DNA of 25,756 bases from Deinococcus ruber (GTDB lineage Bacteria; Deinococcota; Deinococci; Deinococcales; Deinococcaceae): the NCBI RefSeq assembly GCF_014648095.1, contig NZ_BMQL01000063.1, positions 1-25,756 on the forward strand. Reading direction: 5' to 3'. The notes beneath the pieces are model-generated. The model was not told the DNA's origin, made no database searches, and saw nothing but the letters and a program-made list of their open reading frames with translations. A program made the position numbers and the translations under genes. Shown here piece after piece: positions 10,318-17,698 of this stretch (position 1 is the stretch's first letter; every line of letters begins with the position of its first letter).

Positions 10318-10337
10318 TCAGGGCGGCGCCTGCAACG

Positions 10338-10376
10338 AAGAACGCCCGCGACTGCTGGAGTCACGGGCGGTTCTTT
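10338..10376. terminator. Strong hairpin between thyX and the gene-free region
   Basis: AAGAACGCCCG on one arm pairs with CGGGCGGTTCTT on the other (one bulged G), and an inner GACT/AGTC continues the stem around a GCTGG loop. T-rich bases follow on both strands (TTCTTT on +, TTCTTCGTT on -). It could end transcripts arriving from either side and sits directly upstream of the thyX promoter. Confidence 0.55.
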
Positions 10377-10905
10377 GACATTTACATACACGACGACGAA
10401 GGAGAAGACGCTGCACGGCGATACACGACGGAAAGAGCGATCAGAGAGCGAAGTTGGATCGGAACAGCCGCACTGGTCCAGATATGACGGCGAATCAGGG
10501 TGAGGGAAGAAGGAAGATGACGACCCGGTCTCCAGGCAACTGTTCCGAACACCAGCTTGACGTGAAATGTCTTACAGAAGACTTACAAAAACGAGAGAAA
10601 TATCACAGGCTCTCAACTGTTGATACGTTCAGCGACGAACGCGCACCGGAACCAGACGTGGTTGACGGCGAAGGCCGGAGAAACGGGAGAGGGTCAAGGC
10701 GAGTCCGGTCATGACAACCATCAGTGCGATCAACATGGCTCAGTGTGCGCCAGTGACCATGACAACATCGTTACAGAATGTCAGGCGGCGTCGCAGCGAA
10801 ACCGCCGGGCGTATCGGCAACGTGAAAGCCTGCTTTTCGTGGCCCCGCAGATTGCGGTGGTCGGGGCCGATAGCTATGGCCGTACCAGAGAGGTTGCCCG
10901 TGTCG
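10376..10905. other. About 530 bases with no convincing gene
   Basis: No reading frame here looks real: the open frames on + (86, 92 and 143 codons) overlap each other or run into thyX or the EVE gene, have atypical composition and match no family I recognise. The DNA is visibly less GC-rich than its neighbours, especially 10560-10640. It holds a small GTCTT-ACAG-AAGAC hairpin (10570-10583), a CATGACAAC direct repeat (10710 and 10758), and a GGCCCCG/CGGGGCC hairpin (10841-10868). It may be a decayed gene, a non-coding RNA or a long regulatory region. Confidence 0.5.
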
Positions 10906-10906
10906 G

Positions 10907-10971
10907 AGCCACGAACGAAGAGAAGACTGCTGGCCCCAGCAGATCAAGACCTTGGCGGCAGATGCCGAAGG
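10907..10971 (-). terminator. Tandem hairpins after the EVE gene, likely terminator
   Basis: Reading the - strand downstream of the EVE stop, a CCTT/AAGG + CGGCA/TGCCG hairpin (10971-10950) is followed by a perfect CTGCTGG/CCAGCAG hairpin (10942-10927) and then the T-rich TCTTCTCTTCGTT. The second hairpin plus T-rich tail fits an intrinsic terminator. Confidence 0.45.
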
Positions 10972-10980
10972 GCGAGCGGT

Positions 10981-11493
10981 TCAAAGTGAGGCGGCGTCCA
11001 GCCCTCCCGCCGTCACGATCACCCGGAACTCGTCGGCTGTCACGGGCATGACCGACAGGCGCGTGCCTTTTTGCAACAGGCGCATGCCCTCCAGTTCCGG
11101 CAGCGTTCGCAGGGCGTCGAGGGCAAGAAAGCGCGGAAGCGCCGCCACCGCTGCCACCTCGACCATGCTCCAGCGCGGGTTGTCGGGCGTGCTCTTCGGG
11201 TCGTAATAGGCGCTGCTCTCATCGAATTGCAGGTTGTCGGGCACGGCAGGCGTCAGCACGCACGCCACGCCTGCCACGCCGCTCGGCTGAGCCTGTGAAT
11301 GATAGAAGAGGCACAGGTCGCCCGGCTGCATGGCCCGCAGAAAATTGCGTGCCTGATAGTTCCGCACGCCGTTCCAGGGTTCGCTGACCCGTTGTTCCAG
11401 ATCGGTGTACCCGAACACGTCCGGTTCGCTTTTCAGCAGCCAGTAGGCGCGGGCAACAGTCAGAGAGCCAACGGGAACAGACGGATCGGACAT
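10981..11493 (-). CDS. EVE domain-containing protein
   Basis: 170 residues that consist almost entirely of an EVE (PUA-like) domain. The typical opening YWLLKSEPDVFGYTDLE is followed by WNGVRNYQARNFLRAMQPGDLCLFYHS, a central GVAGVACVL strand, and the YYDPKSTPDNPRWSMVEV segment. EVE domains are structurally related to YTH and PUA folds and are thought to bind modified bases in nucleic acid; the bacterial stand-alone members have no settled role. Two starts are possible, GTG 11499 and ATG 11493. The TAGGCT box eight bases before ATG 11493 favours the latter. The gene is divergent from the trypsin-like protease, with 85 bases between starts. Confidence 0.88.
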   Translation of the reverse strand: MSDPSVPVGSLTVARAYWLLKSEPDVFGYTDLEQRVSEPWNGVRNYQARNFLRAMQPGDLCLFYHSQAQPSGVAGVACVLTPAVPDNLQFDESSAYYDPKSTPDNPRWSMVEVAAVAALPRFLALDALRTLPELEGMRLLQKGTRLSVMPVTADEFRVIVTAGGLDAASL

Positions 11494-11501
11494 ACACACT
11501 C

Positions 11502-11507
11502 AGCCTA
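11502..11507 (-). promoter_or_regulatory. Leaderless -10 box of the EVE gene
   Basis: TAGGCT on the - strand with eight bases to the ATG at 11493. Confidence 0.5.
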
Positions 11508-11563
11508 ACAAAGTCGGTGCTGCTTCTGTTCGTCAGGGCACCCTCGTACTGCGGGCCTGCCGC

Positions 11564-11569
11564 TACAGT
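11564..11569 (+). promoter_or_regulatory. Candidate -10 box of the protease gene
   Basis: TACAGT, nine bases before the ATG at 11579. The mRNA would have little or no leader. Confidence 0.45.
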
Positions 11570-11578
11570 AAAGCAGGT

Positions 11579-12685
11579 ATGTCGCGTTCCCCCTGGCCCA
11601 TTGTTCTGCTGCTCGCGGCGCTGGCAGCGTATCTGTCTCCGAACTGGCACTGGCCGGGTCTGGACGGCGGTGCGGGCGGCTCTGTCGAGCGGCAGTTGCC
11701 CAGCCAGGACGCTGGCACGTCGCCGCTGACCACCGATCCCAACGCCTCGCTGTCACCTGCATCGCGGGAACTGTTCAACCGCGTGCGGCCTGCCAGCGTG
11801 CAGATCGAGCAGCTGTCACGGGGCGGCAACGGCGGGCTGGGCAGCGGCTTTTTCATTACCCCTCAGGGGCTGCTGCTGACGGCGTATCACGTGGTGGACG
11901 GTGCCAGAATCATCCGGGTACGCACGGTCAGCGATCAGACCTTTTCGGCAAAGGTGGTGGGCTTCGATAACGCCGCCGACGTGGCGCTGCTTCAGATTCA
12001 GACGCGGGGCACCGTGCCGTTTCTGGAACTGGCCCCCGGCACACCCCGAGTCGGAGAGCGCGTGCTGGCAGTGGGCAACTCGCGGGGCGATTTCCTTCAG
12101 GCGCGGCGCGGTCTGCTGCTGGCCCTGAACGCCGAGGCGGGCCGCTCGGACTTCCCCGAGGGCACGCTGGAGATGAGCGCTCCGCTGGCTCCTGGCGATT
12201 CGGGCGGCCCCATCGTCAATACACTTGGGCAGGCGATCGGCGTGGTCAGTTATGTACGGGTAGACGACCAGGGCAACACCCTGAGCAGCTACGCGGTGCC
12301 GGTGACGGCAAACGAGGCGCTCATCACGCAGCTCAAGGCGGGCGTCAAGCGCGACGTGCCCGCCATCGGCCTGACCTTCGACACCGATCACGACGGCCAG
12401 ACCAATCCGCCGGGCGGCGTCATCAGCGCGGTGGTCAGCGGTGGTCCGGCAGAGCGGGCCGGGCTGGTCGGTATCCAGCAGGCCGAAGACGGTCATATGA
12501 CGGCGCTGGGCGACGTGATCCTGAGCGTCAACGGTCAGCGTACCCGCAGCGCTGACGACGCCATCTACGAGATCCGGCGGCACCAGATCGGAGACACCGT
12601 GACGCTGGGCGTGATCCGGCAGGGAACACGGCGCACGGTCGAGATGCGGCTGGTGGCGAGGGGTAGTCTGGTGTTCGGCCCCTGA
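11579..12685 (+). CDS. HtrA/DegP-like trypsin-fold serine protease with PDZ domain
   Basis: 368 residues. An N-terminal hydrophobic stretch (WPIVLLLAALAAYL, about 6-19) acts as a signal anchor or signal peptide, followed by a Gly/Ser/Pro linker. The protease domain (about 60-255) has the full catalytic triad: His104 in LLTAYHVVDG, Asp134 in NAADVALLQI and Ser208 in PLAPGDSGGPIVN. A single PDZ domain (about 262-365) has GLVG for peptide-carboxylate binding and GDVILSVNGQRTRSADD. This is the architecture of S1C proteases (HtrA/DegQ/DegS), which degrade or sense misfolded envelope proteins. With one PDZ and a membrane anchor it resembles the DegS layout, but a regulatory role is not shown. The gene ends 7 bases before the convergent nitrilase-like gene. 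Confidence 0.88.
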   Translation: MSRSPWPIVLLLAALAAYLSPNWHWPGLDGGAGGSVERQLPSQDAGTSPLTTDPNASLSPASRELFNRVRPASVQIEQLSRGGNGGLGSGFFITPQGLLLTAYHVVDGARIIRVRTVSDQTFSAKVVGFDNAADVALLQIQTRGTVPFLELAPGTPRVGERVLAVGNSRGDFLQARRGLLLALNAEAGRSDFPEGTLEMSAPLAPGDSGGPIVNTLGQAIGVVSYVRVDDQGNTLSSYAVPVTANEALITQLKAGVKRDVPAIGLTFDTDHDGQTNPPGGVISAVVSGGPAERAGLVGIQQAEDGHMTALGDVILSVNGQRTRSADDAIYEIRRHQIGDTVTLGVIRQGTRRTVEMRLVARGSLVFGP

Positions 12686-12692
12686 CCTGTGC

Positions 12693-13970
12693 TCAGCGCT
12701 GGTTGCCCCGTCGCCACAGCACCGCCAGTACCAGCAACGCCGCCCACCAGCGCCACCGTCTTAGAGGGCTGGGCCGCGCAAAGCTGGCCTGACCGCTCAG
12801 GTACGCACGCAGGGCGTCTTCGTGTGGGGTGGCGGGGGGCACGGGAAGCTGTGTAGGTGGCAGATGCAGATCGGCGTGCAGCAGGTCCTGACGGTAGGCA
12901 TTCTCGCGGGGGTGCCCGCTGCCCGCTTTCAGCTGCTGGCCCACCTCGCGCAGCCGCTCCAGATCGCTGCCCTCTTCTACCCAGGGGGCGAGGGCCAGAA
13001 AGCCGGGCCGCGCAGCCGTCATCACGTAGCTGCGCGGCTGCGGCGCTTCATCGGCAGGCCCGACAATGGCGCTCTGACCGTCGAAACTCAGATCGAGCAG
13101 ATTGCCCACCACCATCGGATTGACGGCGTAGCGGATGCTGCCGGGCGTGGCTGTGACCTGCCAGCTGCTTTCGAGCCACGCCAGCGGCTGATCGCGGGGC
13201 GTCTGGCCCGGCGGATAGATGCCCTCCTTGCCCGTCCAGGGGCTGCCGTTGGCGTCGGGTTGCAGCAGCACGGTGCAGCCCTGCGCCCACAGCGATTCCA
13301 GCACGTCGGCGCGAAAGGCGTCGAGGCTGATTGCCACGCCCAGATCGCCCACCGGGGTCGGAAAGACCCGCAACTCGTCCAGGCTGCCGGGCGACAGATC
13401 GACGCCGCCCGCTTCCTCGTCGGGGGTCAAGTGCACCTTGTCGGCGCTGCCGATCAGCAGACCTTCGGGCGACAGGATCAGCGTCTGATTGTACAGGGCC
13501 GTTCCCTCGCGCCGCAGCGTGCTGCCGTGCAGCCGGTAGTGCGGCATCGGTGTGCTGCCGCAGACCAGAAAGACACCGTATTCGCGGGCCAGCGCCGCGC
13601 AGGTATCCAGGTACAGCGCTGTGTTCTCTTCGGTGCAGGCCAGTTGTAGCGCCCGCACCACCGACACGCCCCCGCGCAGCAGCAGCGGCAGCACGGCGGG
13701 CAGTCGCCTCAGCAGCAGCGCCGCCGCCGCGCCCTGAAACGTCCCTGTCCGCACCGCCAGATGTCCGCCGCGCAGCACCAGCGGCAGCCCGTTCAGCTCG
13801 GTCAGAACCACCAGCGTGGGCTGTGTGGCATGCAGGTGGGGCCGCGCCGCTTCCAGTTGCGCCCGCATCCAGGCTTCAAACGAGCGGGCGCTCAGAAAGT
13901 CGGCGGCGCTCCATTTTGGCTGCACGGCGATGGCCCGGAAGTGGCGTTCGGCGGGGGCGTCGGTGGTCAT
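12693..13970 (-). CDS. Nitrilase-superfamily protein with catalytic Cys replaced by Ser and a C-terminal membrane anchor
   Basis: 425 residues. The carbon-nitrogen hydrolase fold is recognisable: Glu58 in TLVVLTELNGLP (catalytic Glu), Lys178 in SADKVHLTPDEE (catalytic Lys), and LGVAISLDAFRADVLESLWAQGCTVLLQPDAN, which aligns with the LGxxICYDxRFPE...GADLLLxPSA region. At the nucleophile position the sequence reads I-S-L-D (Ser215, codon AGC) instead of I-C-Y-D, so normal thioester chemistry should be lost. The C-terminus (about 401-425) is a Trp/Leu-rich hydrophobic helix ending in RRGNQR, a likely membrane anchor, so the domain would face the cytoplasm unless exported. No signal peptide is evident. 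TAAGCT lies six bases before the ATG. It could be a non-catalytic binding protein or an unusual Ser-dependent amidase. Confidence 0.78.
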   Translation of the reverse strand: MTTDAPAERHFRAIAVQPKWSAADFLSARSFEAWMRAQLEAARPHLHATQPTLVVLTELNGLPLVLRGGHLAVRTGTFQGAAAALLLRRLPAVLPLLLRGGVSVVRALQLACTEENTALYLDTCAALAREYGVFLVCGSTPMPHYRLHGSTLRREGTALYNQTLILSPEGLLIGSADKVHLTPDEEAGGVDLSPGSLDELRVFPTPVGDLGVAISLDAFRADVLESLWAQGCTVLLQPDANGSPWTGKEGIYPPGQTPRDQPLAWLESSWQVTATPGSIRYAVNPMVVGNLLDLSFDGQSAIVGPADEAPQPRSYVMTAARPGFLALAPWVEEGSDLERLREVGQQLKAGSGHPRENAYRQDLLHADLHLPPTQLPVPPATPHEDALRAYLSGQASFARPSPLRRWRWWAALLVLAVLWRRGNQR

Positions 13971-13976
13971 GGCCTG

Positions 13977-13982
13977 AGCTTA
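13977..13982 (-). promoter_or_regulatory. Leaderless -10 box of the nitrilase-like gene
   Basis: TAAGCT on the - strand with six bases to the ATG at 13970. Confidence 0.55.
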
Positions 13983-14006
13983 GCGGAGGCGGCCACAGCA
14001 GGCAGC

Positions 14007-14035
14007 AAAAAACCACCCCGGCTGGAGTGGTTTTT
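14007..14035 (-). terminator. Terminator of rpsO
   Basis: AAAAACCAC and GTGGTTTTT form a nine-pair stem around a ten-base loop. On the - strand the stem is followed by a T run, 25 bases after the rpsO stop. The A/T symmetry would allow activity in both directions. Confidence 0.75.
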
Positions 14036-14059
14036 GCACGTTGGATTGGTTGCGGGCGT

Positions 14060-14356
<297 letters not shown>

Positions 14357-14427
14357 GAGTATCCCTCTGGTGTTGTGGAGTCTCGCACGCCAGAGCCAGA
14401 GAAGACCCCTGACCCTCGGCGGCGGCA
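14357..14427 (-). promoter_or_regulatory. rpsO mRNA leader, candidate S15 autoregulatory element
   Basis: The leader of about 70 bases contains CTCTGG twice in tandem (complement of 14390-14401). Either copy can pair with CCAGAG (complement of 14365-14370), which includes the start of the AGAGGG Shine-Dalgarno. With the upstream copy, TTCTCTGG/CCAGAGGG extends the pairing through the whole Shine-Dalgarno with two G-U pairs. S15 is known to bind such leaders in several phyla with unrelated structures; binding here is inferred. Confidence 0.5.
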
Positions 14428-14433
14428 ACAGCG

Positions 14434-14462
14434 AGTGTAACACCCCCCGAATACAAAGGCAA
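14434..14462 (-). promoter_or_regulatory. Promoter of rpsO
   Basis: On the - strand TTGCCT (complement of 14457-14462), a 17-base spacer and TACACT (complement of 14434-14439). The expected start is near 14427. Its -35 box directly abuts the -35 box of the tRNA promoter on the other strand. Confidence 0.7.
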
Positions 14463-14491
14463 TTGACAAAGCAGGAACGCGACCCTAGAAT
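14463..14491 (+). promoter_or_regulatory. Strong promoter of tRNA-Leu
   Basis: TTGACA (14463-14468), an exact 17-base spacer and TAGAAT (14486-14491), close to the sigma-70 consensus. Transcription would begin near 14498, about 48 bases before the mature tRNA. Confidence 0.82.
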
Positions 14492-14545
14492 CTTTTAGCC
14501 TTCCTACCAGAGGCGCGTGTTCGTATGGACACGGAAAACGGGTGT

Positions 14546-14630
14546 GCTGGGGTGGCGGAATTGGTAGACGCACTAGCTTGAGGTGCTAGCGCCGCGAGGC
14601 GTGTGGGTTCAAGTCCCATCTTCAGCACCA
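14546..14630 (+). tRNA. tRNA-Leu (anticodon GAG)
   Basis: 85 bases including an encoded CCA (14628-14630). The acceptor stem GCTGGGG pairs with CTTCAGC, with two G-U pairs. The anticodon stem CTAGC/GCTAG encloses the loop TTGAGGT, giving anticodon GAG, which reads the Leu codons CUC and CUU. A long variable arm (CGCCGCGAGGCG), as required for a class II tRNA, is followed by the T arm with GGTTCAAGTCCC. The D-arm GGTAGACGCA is typical. It has its own promoter and terminator. A protein frame that stays open through the tRNA from 14583 is an artefact. Confidence 0.96.
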
Positions 14631-14644
14631 CGCTCGATGAAACG

Positions 14645-14674
14645 GGTCACAGCCTTGGGTTGTGGCCTGTTTTT
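14645..14674 (+). terminator. Terminator of tRNA-Leu
   Basis: GGTCACA pairs with TGTGGCC (seven pairs, one G-U), followed by TGTTTTT. It lies 15 bases after the tRNA 3' end and before the hydrolase start. Confidence 0.65.
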
Positions 14675-14705
14675 CATTCAGCTCGGGCGGCCCTCTCACC
14701 GGGCC

Positions 14706-15719
14706 ATGAGAGCCTTGGACGTGACCCCCCACATCCGCGTTGCTGTGCTCCTGACCGCGTTTCTTGTTCCGTCGCTCGGTGCTCCGTCGCTTGCCCAGAC
14801 CACCTCTTCCAAAACGTTTCCCGCTGCCAGTACCAGCCCGCTCAGCATCGCGGCCATGCGTGCCCGCAGTTACCCCGGCAGCGCCCTGACGGTGCGCCAG
14901 ACCCTCAGCCCCGGCAGCAACTATCAGCGCTGGGTCGTGTCGTATCAGTCGGACGGCCTGCGGATCAATGCGCTGCTCACCGTGCCCAACGGCACGCCGC
15001 CTAAAGGGGGCTGGCCCGCCATCGTGTTCAATCACGGGTATATTCCGCCGAACGTCTACCGCACCACCGAGCGGTATGTGGCGTATCAGGACGCTTTTGC
15101 GCGGGCGGGCTTCGTCACGCTCAAGAGCGATTACCGGGGGCACGGCAGCAGCCAGGGTGAAGCGGTGGGCGGATATTACGACCCTGGCTACACCGTGGAC
15201 GTGCTGAACGCCGCCGCCAGCCTGCGAAAAGACAAGCGGGTGAACTCGGCGCGGCTGGGGATGTGGGGCCACAGTATGGGCGGCCACCTGACGCTGCGGG
15301 CGATGGTGATCGACAAGACCATCAAGGCGGGCGTGATCTGGGCGGGTGTGGTGGCTCCGTATAACCTGATGCAGACAGCCTGGAAGCGCGGCCCCAACGC
15401 CGAATACATTCCGCCGAGTGCCCGCAGGCGCGGCCAGGAGATGACCGCGAAGTACGGCACGGCGGCCCAGAATCCGGCGTTCTGGCAGGCCGTCAGCCCC
15501 AACAGCTTTCTGAAAGACCTGAGCGGCCCGCTTCAGCTGCATCAGGGAACAGCCGACGTGGAAGTGCCGCCCACCTTCCATGTGGCGCTGGAAAAGGGCC
15601 TGAAAGCGGCGGGAATTCCCTACACCGCCTACGTCTATCCCGGCGACGACCACAACCTGAGTCATAATCTTCGACTGGCGCTCAACCGCAGCGTGGCGTT
15701 TTTCAAGGCGCATCTGTAA
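14706..15719 (+). CDS. Secreted alpha/beta hydrolase (S9-peptidase-like)
   Basis: 337 residues. A signal peptide (hydrophobic VAVLLTAFLVPSLG, cleavage probably after PSLAQ) precedes an alpha/beta hydrolase domain. FNHGYIPP is the oxyanion-hole HG motif, GHSMGG holds the nucleophile Ser, and HQGTADVEVP and GDDHNLS supply the Asp and His. The closest general group is the prolyl oligopeptidase/acyl-peptidase or dienelactone-hydrolase-like fold; the substrate is unknown and could be a peptide or an ester. The frame is open back into the tRNA gene. ATG 14706 is chosen because it gives a proper signal peptide and lies after the tRNA terminator, though no Shine-Dalgarno or TANNNT box is apparent. 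The GNAT gene follows after 34 bases and may be co-transcribed. Confidence 0.8.
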   Translation: MRALDVTPHIRVAVLLTAFLVPSLGAPSLAQTTSSKTFPAASTSPLSIAAMRARSYPGSALTVRQTLSPGSNYQRWVVSYQSDGLRINALLTVPNGTPPKGGWPAIVFNHGYIPPNVYRTTERYVAYQDAFARAGFVTLKSDYRGHGSSQGEAVGGYYDPGYTVDVLNAAASLRKDKRVNSARLGMWGHSMGGHLTLRAMVIDKTIKAGVIWAGVVAPYNLMQTAWKRGPNAEYIPPSARRRGQEMTAKYGTAAQNPAFWQAVSPNSFLKDLSGPLQLHQGTADVEVPPTFHVALEKGLKAAGIPYTAYVYPGDDHNLSHNLRLALNRSVAFFKAHL

Positions 15720-15742
15720 GCAGGTGTCGGACAGCGGCGAAG

Positions 15743-15748
15743 TACGCT
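15743..15748 (+). promoter_or_regulatory. Candidate leaderless -10 box of the GNAT gene
   Basis: TACGCT followed by GGAGT and the ATG at 15754. The GGAG could alternatively act as a very close Shine-Dalgarno in a read-through transcript. Confidence 0.4.
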
Positions 15749-15753
15749 GGAGT

Positions 15754-16332
15754 ATGTCGGAAGAAAGTGTTGAAACAGCAGGGGAAACGCTCATTACGCT
15801 GCGGGCGGCGGTGCCCGAAGACGCCGAGCAGATGGCGAGCGTGCATATCCAGTCGTGGCGCGAGACGTACACAGGCCTGATGCCGCCCGACTTCCTGACG
15901 CGCATGACCGATGACCGCATGCAGGAACTGCGAGGGGCGAACTGGCGGCGCACCATTCGCGACGCCGACGAAGAGGTGTGTGTGGCGGTGCGGGGCGGGC
16001 AGGTGGTGGCGTTTGTCAGCGGGGGAGCGCTGCGCCCACACACGGTCATTCCCGGCGACTATTCCGCCGAGGTCTATACGCTGTACGCCCTGAAGAGCGT
16101 GCAGGGGCAGGGGCTGGGCCGCCGTCTGCTGTCGGAAGTGGCAAAGGGCCTGAATCGGCGTGGCTACCGGGGAATGGCGCTGTGGGTGCTGGCGAGCAAT
16201 CCGACCCGGCAGTTCTATACGCACCTGGGCGGCGTGGAACTGGGCCAGAAGACCGAGGAAACCCGCTTCGGCCCACTCGTGGAAGTGGCGCTGGGGTGGC
16301 GGCATCTGGAAGCGCTGATCCGGCCTGACTGA
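15754..16332 (+). CDS. GNAT family N-acetyltransferase
   Basis: 192 residues. The GCN5-related acetyltransferase fold is shown by the N-terminal ITLRAAVPEDAEQMASVHIQSWRETYTGLMP segment, common in this subgroup, and by motif A, SVQGQGLGRRLLSEVAKGL, which holds the Q-x-x-G-x-G pyrophosphate loop for acetyl-CoA. The later WVLASNPTRQFYTHLGGVE is motif B. The substrate is unknown: small amines, antibiotics and protein N-termini are all possible in this family. An upstream in-frame GTG at 15724 exists, but ATG 15754 matches the family start. A clear terminator follows at 16389. Confidence 0.86.
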   Translation: MSEESVETAGETLITLRAAVPEDAEQMASVHIQSWRETYTGLMPPDFLTRMTDDRMQELRGANWRRTIRDADEEVCVAVRGGQVVAFVSGGALRPHTVIPGDYSAEVYTLYALKSVQGQGLGRRLLSEVAKGLNRRGYRGMALWVLASNPTRQFYTHLGGVELGQKTEETRFGPLVEVALGWRHLEALIRPD

Positions 16333-16388
16333 ACATGGCCCGCATACAGTTGACGTGCCGTGCATACCGCGCTATATTTTGTCCATCA

Positions 16389-16411
16389 CCGCCTGAGAGG
16401 GCGGATTTTTT
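16389..16411 (+). terminator. Terminator of the GNAT gene
   Basis: CCGCC and GGCGG with a six-base loop, followed by ATTTTTT. Confidence 0.72.
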
Positions 16412-16437
16412 ATGCCTATCTCCCCGTCTGTCTTTGC

Positions 16438-16443
16438 TACCCT
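16438..16443 (+). promoter_or_regulatory. Leaderless -10 box of the aminotransferase gene
   Basis: TACCCT followed by six bases and the ATG at 16450. It selects this start over an open frame that begins at 16360 and runs through the GNAT terminator. Confidence 0.55.
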
Positions 16444-16449
16444 CTGACC

Positions 16450-17619
16450 ATGACCGATACGGCAAGCACGCGGGTGGAGTGGCTTTCGGGGCGAGCGGCG
16501 CAGATGCCGGGCAGCATCTTTACCCAGATGAACGGGGCGGTGCAGGAGGCCAGAGAACGCGGCCTGAGCATCATCAATCTGTCGATAGGCTCCTCCGATC
16601 TGCCTGCACCCATCGCCGCCCTCGAAGCGCTGCGGGCTGCCACCCACGACCCCGCCAGCCTGCGCTATCCGCTGTTTTCCGATACTGAGCCTCTGCGACT
16701 GGCGGCGGCGGCGTATATGGTTCGGCGCTTCGGAGTGGTGCTTGATCCAGAAACGCAGGTATTGCCACTGATCGGTGCACAGGAAGGACTGGCGCATCTG
16801 CTGCTGGCAACGTGTAACCCCGGCGACACCTTGCTATTGCCCGATCCCTGCTATCCGCCGTATTACGGGGCGGCGGCGGTGGCTGGCCTGAACGTTCACC
16901 CGCTGCCGCTGCGGGCCGAGCACGACTTTTTGCCCCGGCTGGACGACGTGCCTGCCAGCGTGCAGCCGCGTGCGCTGCTGCTGAATTATCCGAACAATCC
17001 CACCAGCGCGGTGGCGAGTCTGGAGTTCTTTGAGCAGACGGCGGCGTGGTGCCGGGCACGCGGCACGCTGCTGATTCACGATCACCCGTATGCCGAACTG
17101 ACCTATGACGGGTTCTCTGCGCCCAGTGCGCTCCAGGCGGGCACAGACGGCGTGGTGGAACTGTATTCCCTGTCCAAGTCGCACCATCTGGCGGGGCTGC
17201 GGGTGGGCTTTATCGCGGGCGACGCTTCGGCGCTCTCGGCGCTGGCCCGCGTGAAGGGAGCCATCGACTTTCACCCGTATCTGGGCATTCAGGCGGCGGC
17301 AGCGGCAGCCCTGCACATGCCGCCCAGCGGAGCCGACGTGTTTCAGGCCCGGCGAGACGCCCTCGTTCCGGCTCTGCGGGCATCAGGCTGGGAAGTGGCG
17401 TGGCCGCAGGCGAGCATGTACGTGTGGGGGCAGCCGCCTGCCGCGCCGGACAGCCTGGCCTACACGCTGCGGGCTGCCCGCGAGGTCGGCGTGGCGCTGT
17501 CGCCGGGGCGGGCGTTCGGGCCGAGCGGAGAAGGATATGTGCGCTTCGCCCTGGTACAGCCGCCGGAAGTGCTGCTGGAAGCGGCGAGCAGGCTGGAGGA
17601 GATCAGACAGGCGGAATAG
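16450..17619 (+). CDS. PLP-dependent class I/II aminotransferase
   Basis: 389 residues of fold-type I aminotransferase. Visible landmarks are [14 protein letters not shown] at the N-terminus, [14 protein letters not shown] (cofactor phosphate region), [11 protein letters not shown] with the conserved Asn, [12 protein letters not shown] with Asp and Tyr, and [15 protein letters not shown], whose SKS lysine forms the Schiff base and whose AGLR is typical of the LL-diaminopimelate/DapL-like and aspartate-type subgroup. The terminal [17 protein letters not shown] supplies the carboxylate-binding Arg. Subgroup resemblance suggests an LL-DAP- or succinyl-DAP-type or broad amino acid aminotransferase; substrate is uncertain. 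A long inverted repeat after the stop ends it against the convergent VWA gene. Confidence 0.88.
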   Translation: MTDTASTRVEWLSGRAAQMPGSIFTQMNGAVQEARERGLSIINLSIGSSDLPAPIAALEALRAATHDPASLRYPLFSDTEPLRLAAAAYMVRRFGVVLDPETQVLPLIGAQEGLAHLLLATCNPGDTLLLPDPCYPPYYGAAAVAGLNVHPLPLRAEHDFLPRLDDVPASVQPRALLLNYPNNPTSAVASLEFFEQTAAWCRARGTLLIHDHPYAELTYDGFSAPSALQAGTDGVVELYSLSKSHHLAGLRVGFIAGDASALSALARVKGAIDFHPYLGIQAAAAAALHMPPSGADVFQARRDALVPALRASGWEVAWPQASMYVWGQPPAAPDSLAYTLRAAREVGVALSPGRAFGPSGEGYVRFALVQPPEVLLEAASRLEEIRQAE

Positions 17620-17629
17620 GAGCTGGAAA

Positions 17630-17677
17630 CAGCAAAAGAGAAGACCCAATCAATCGTTCGGGTCTTCTCTTTTGCTG
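17630..17677. terminator. Bidirectional terminator, 18-bp perfect inverted repeat
   Basis: Eighteen bases at 17630-17647 are exactly complementary to 17660-17677 around a 12-base loop. Each arm contains CTTCTCTTTT on the outgoing strand. It lies between the convergent aminotransferase and VWA genes and serves both. Confidence 0.8.
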
Positions 17678-17698
17678 CTCCTGCCAAGCGGCGCGGGA

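Noticed and set aside
10375..10403. TTGACA at 10375 as a + strand promoter
   Set aside because: No TANNNT-like -10 lies at 16-18 bases; the hexamer is also part of the hairpin arm.
10557..10588. TTGACG at 10557 as a + strand promoter for an RNA
   Set aside because: The only -10-like sequences are at unsuitable spacing (10 or 20 bases).
10376..10905. RNase P RNA, tmRNA or SRP RNA in the gene-free region
   Set aside because: None of their conserved core sequences, nor a CCA-ending tRNA-like domain, could be found on either strand.
10454..11051. Open frames of 86, 92 and 143 codons on + between thyX and EVE
   Set aside because: They overlap each other and the EVE gene, show no domain and have composition unlike coding DNA here.
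14583..14705. In-frame extension of the hydrolase starting inside tRNA-Leu
   Set aside because: It would overlap the tRNA and its terminator; the signal peptide begins at 14706.
16360..16449. 30-codon upstream extension of the aminotransferase
   Set aside because: It crosses the GNAT terminator, and a -10 box sits six bases before ATG 16450.
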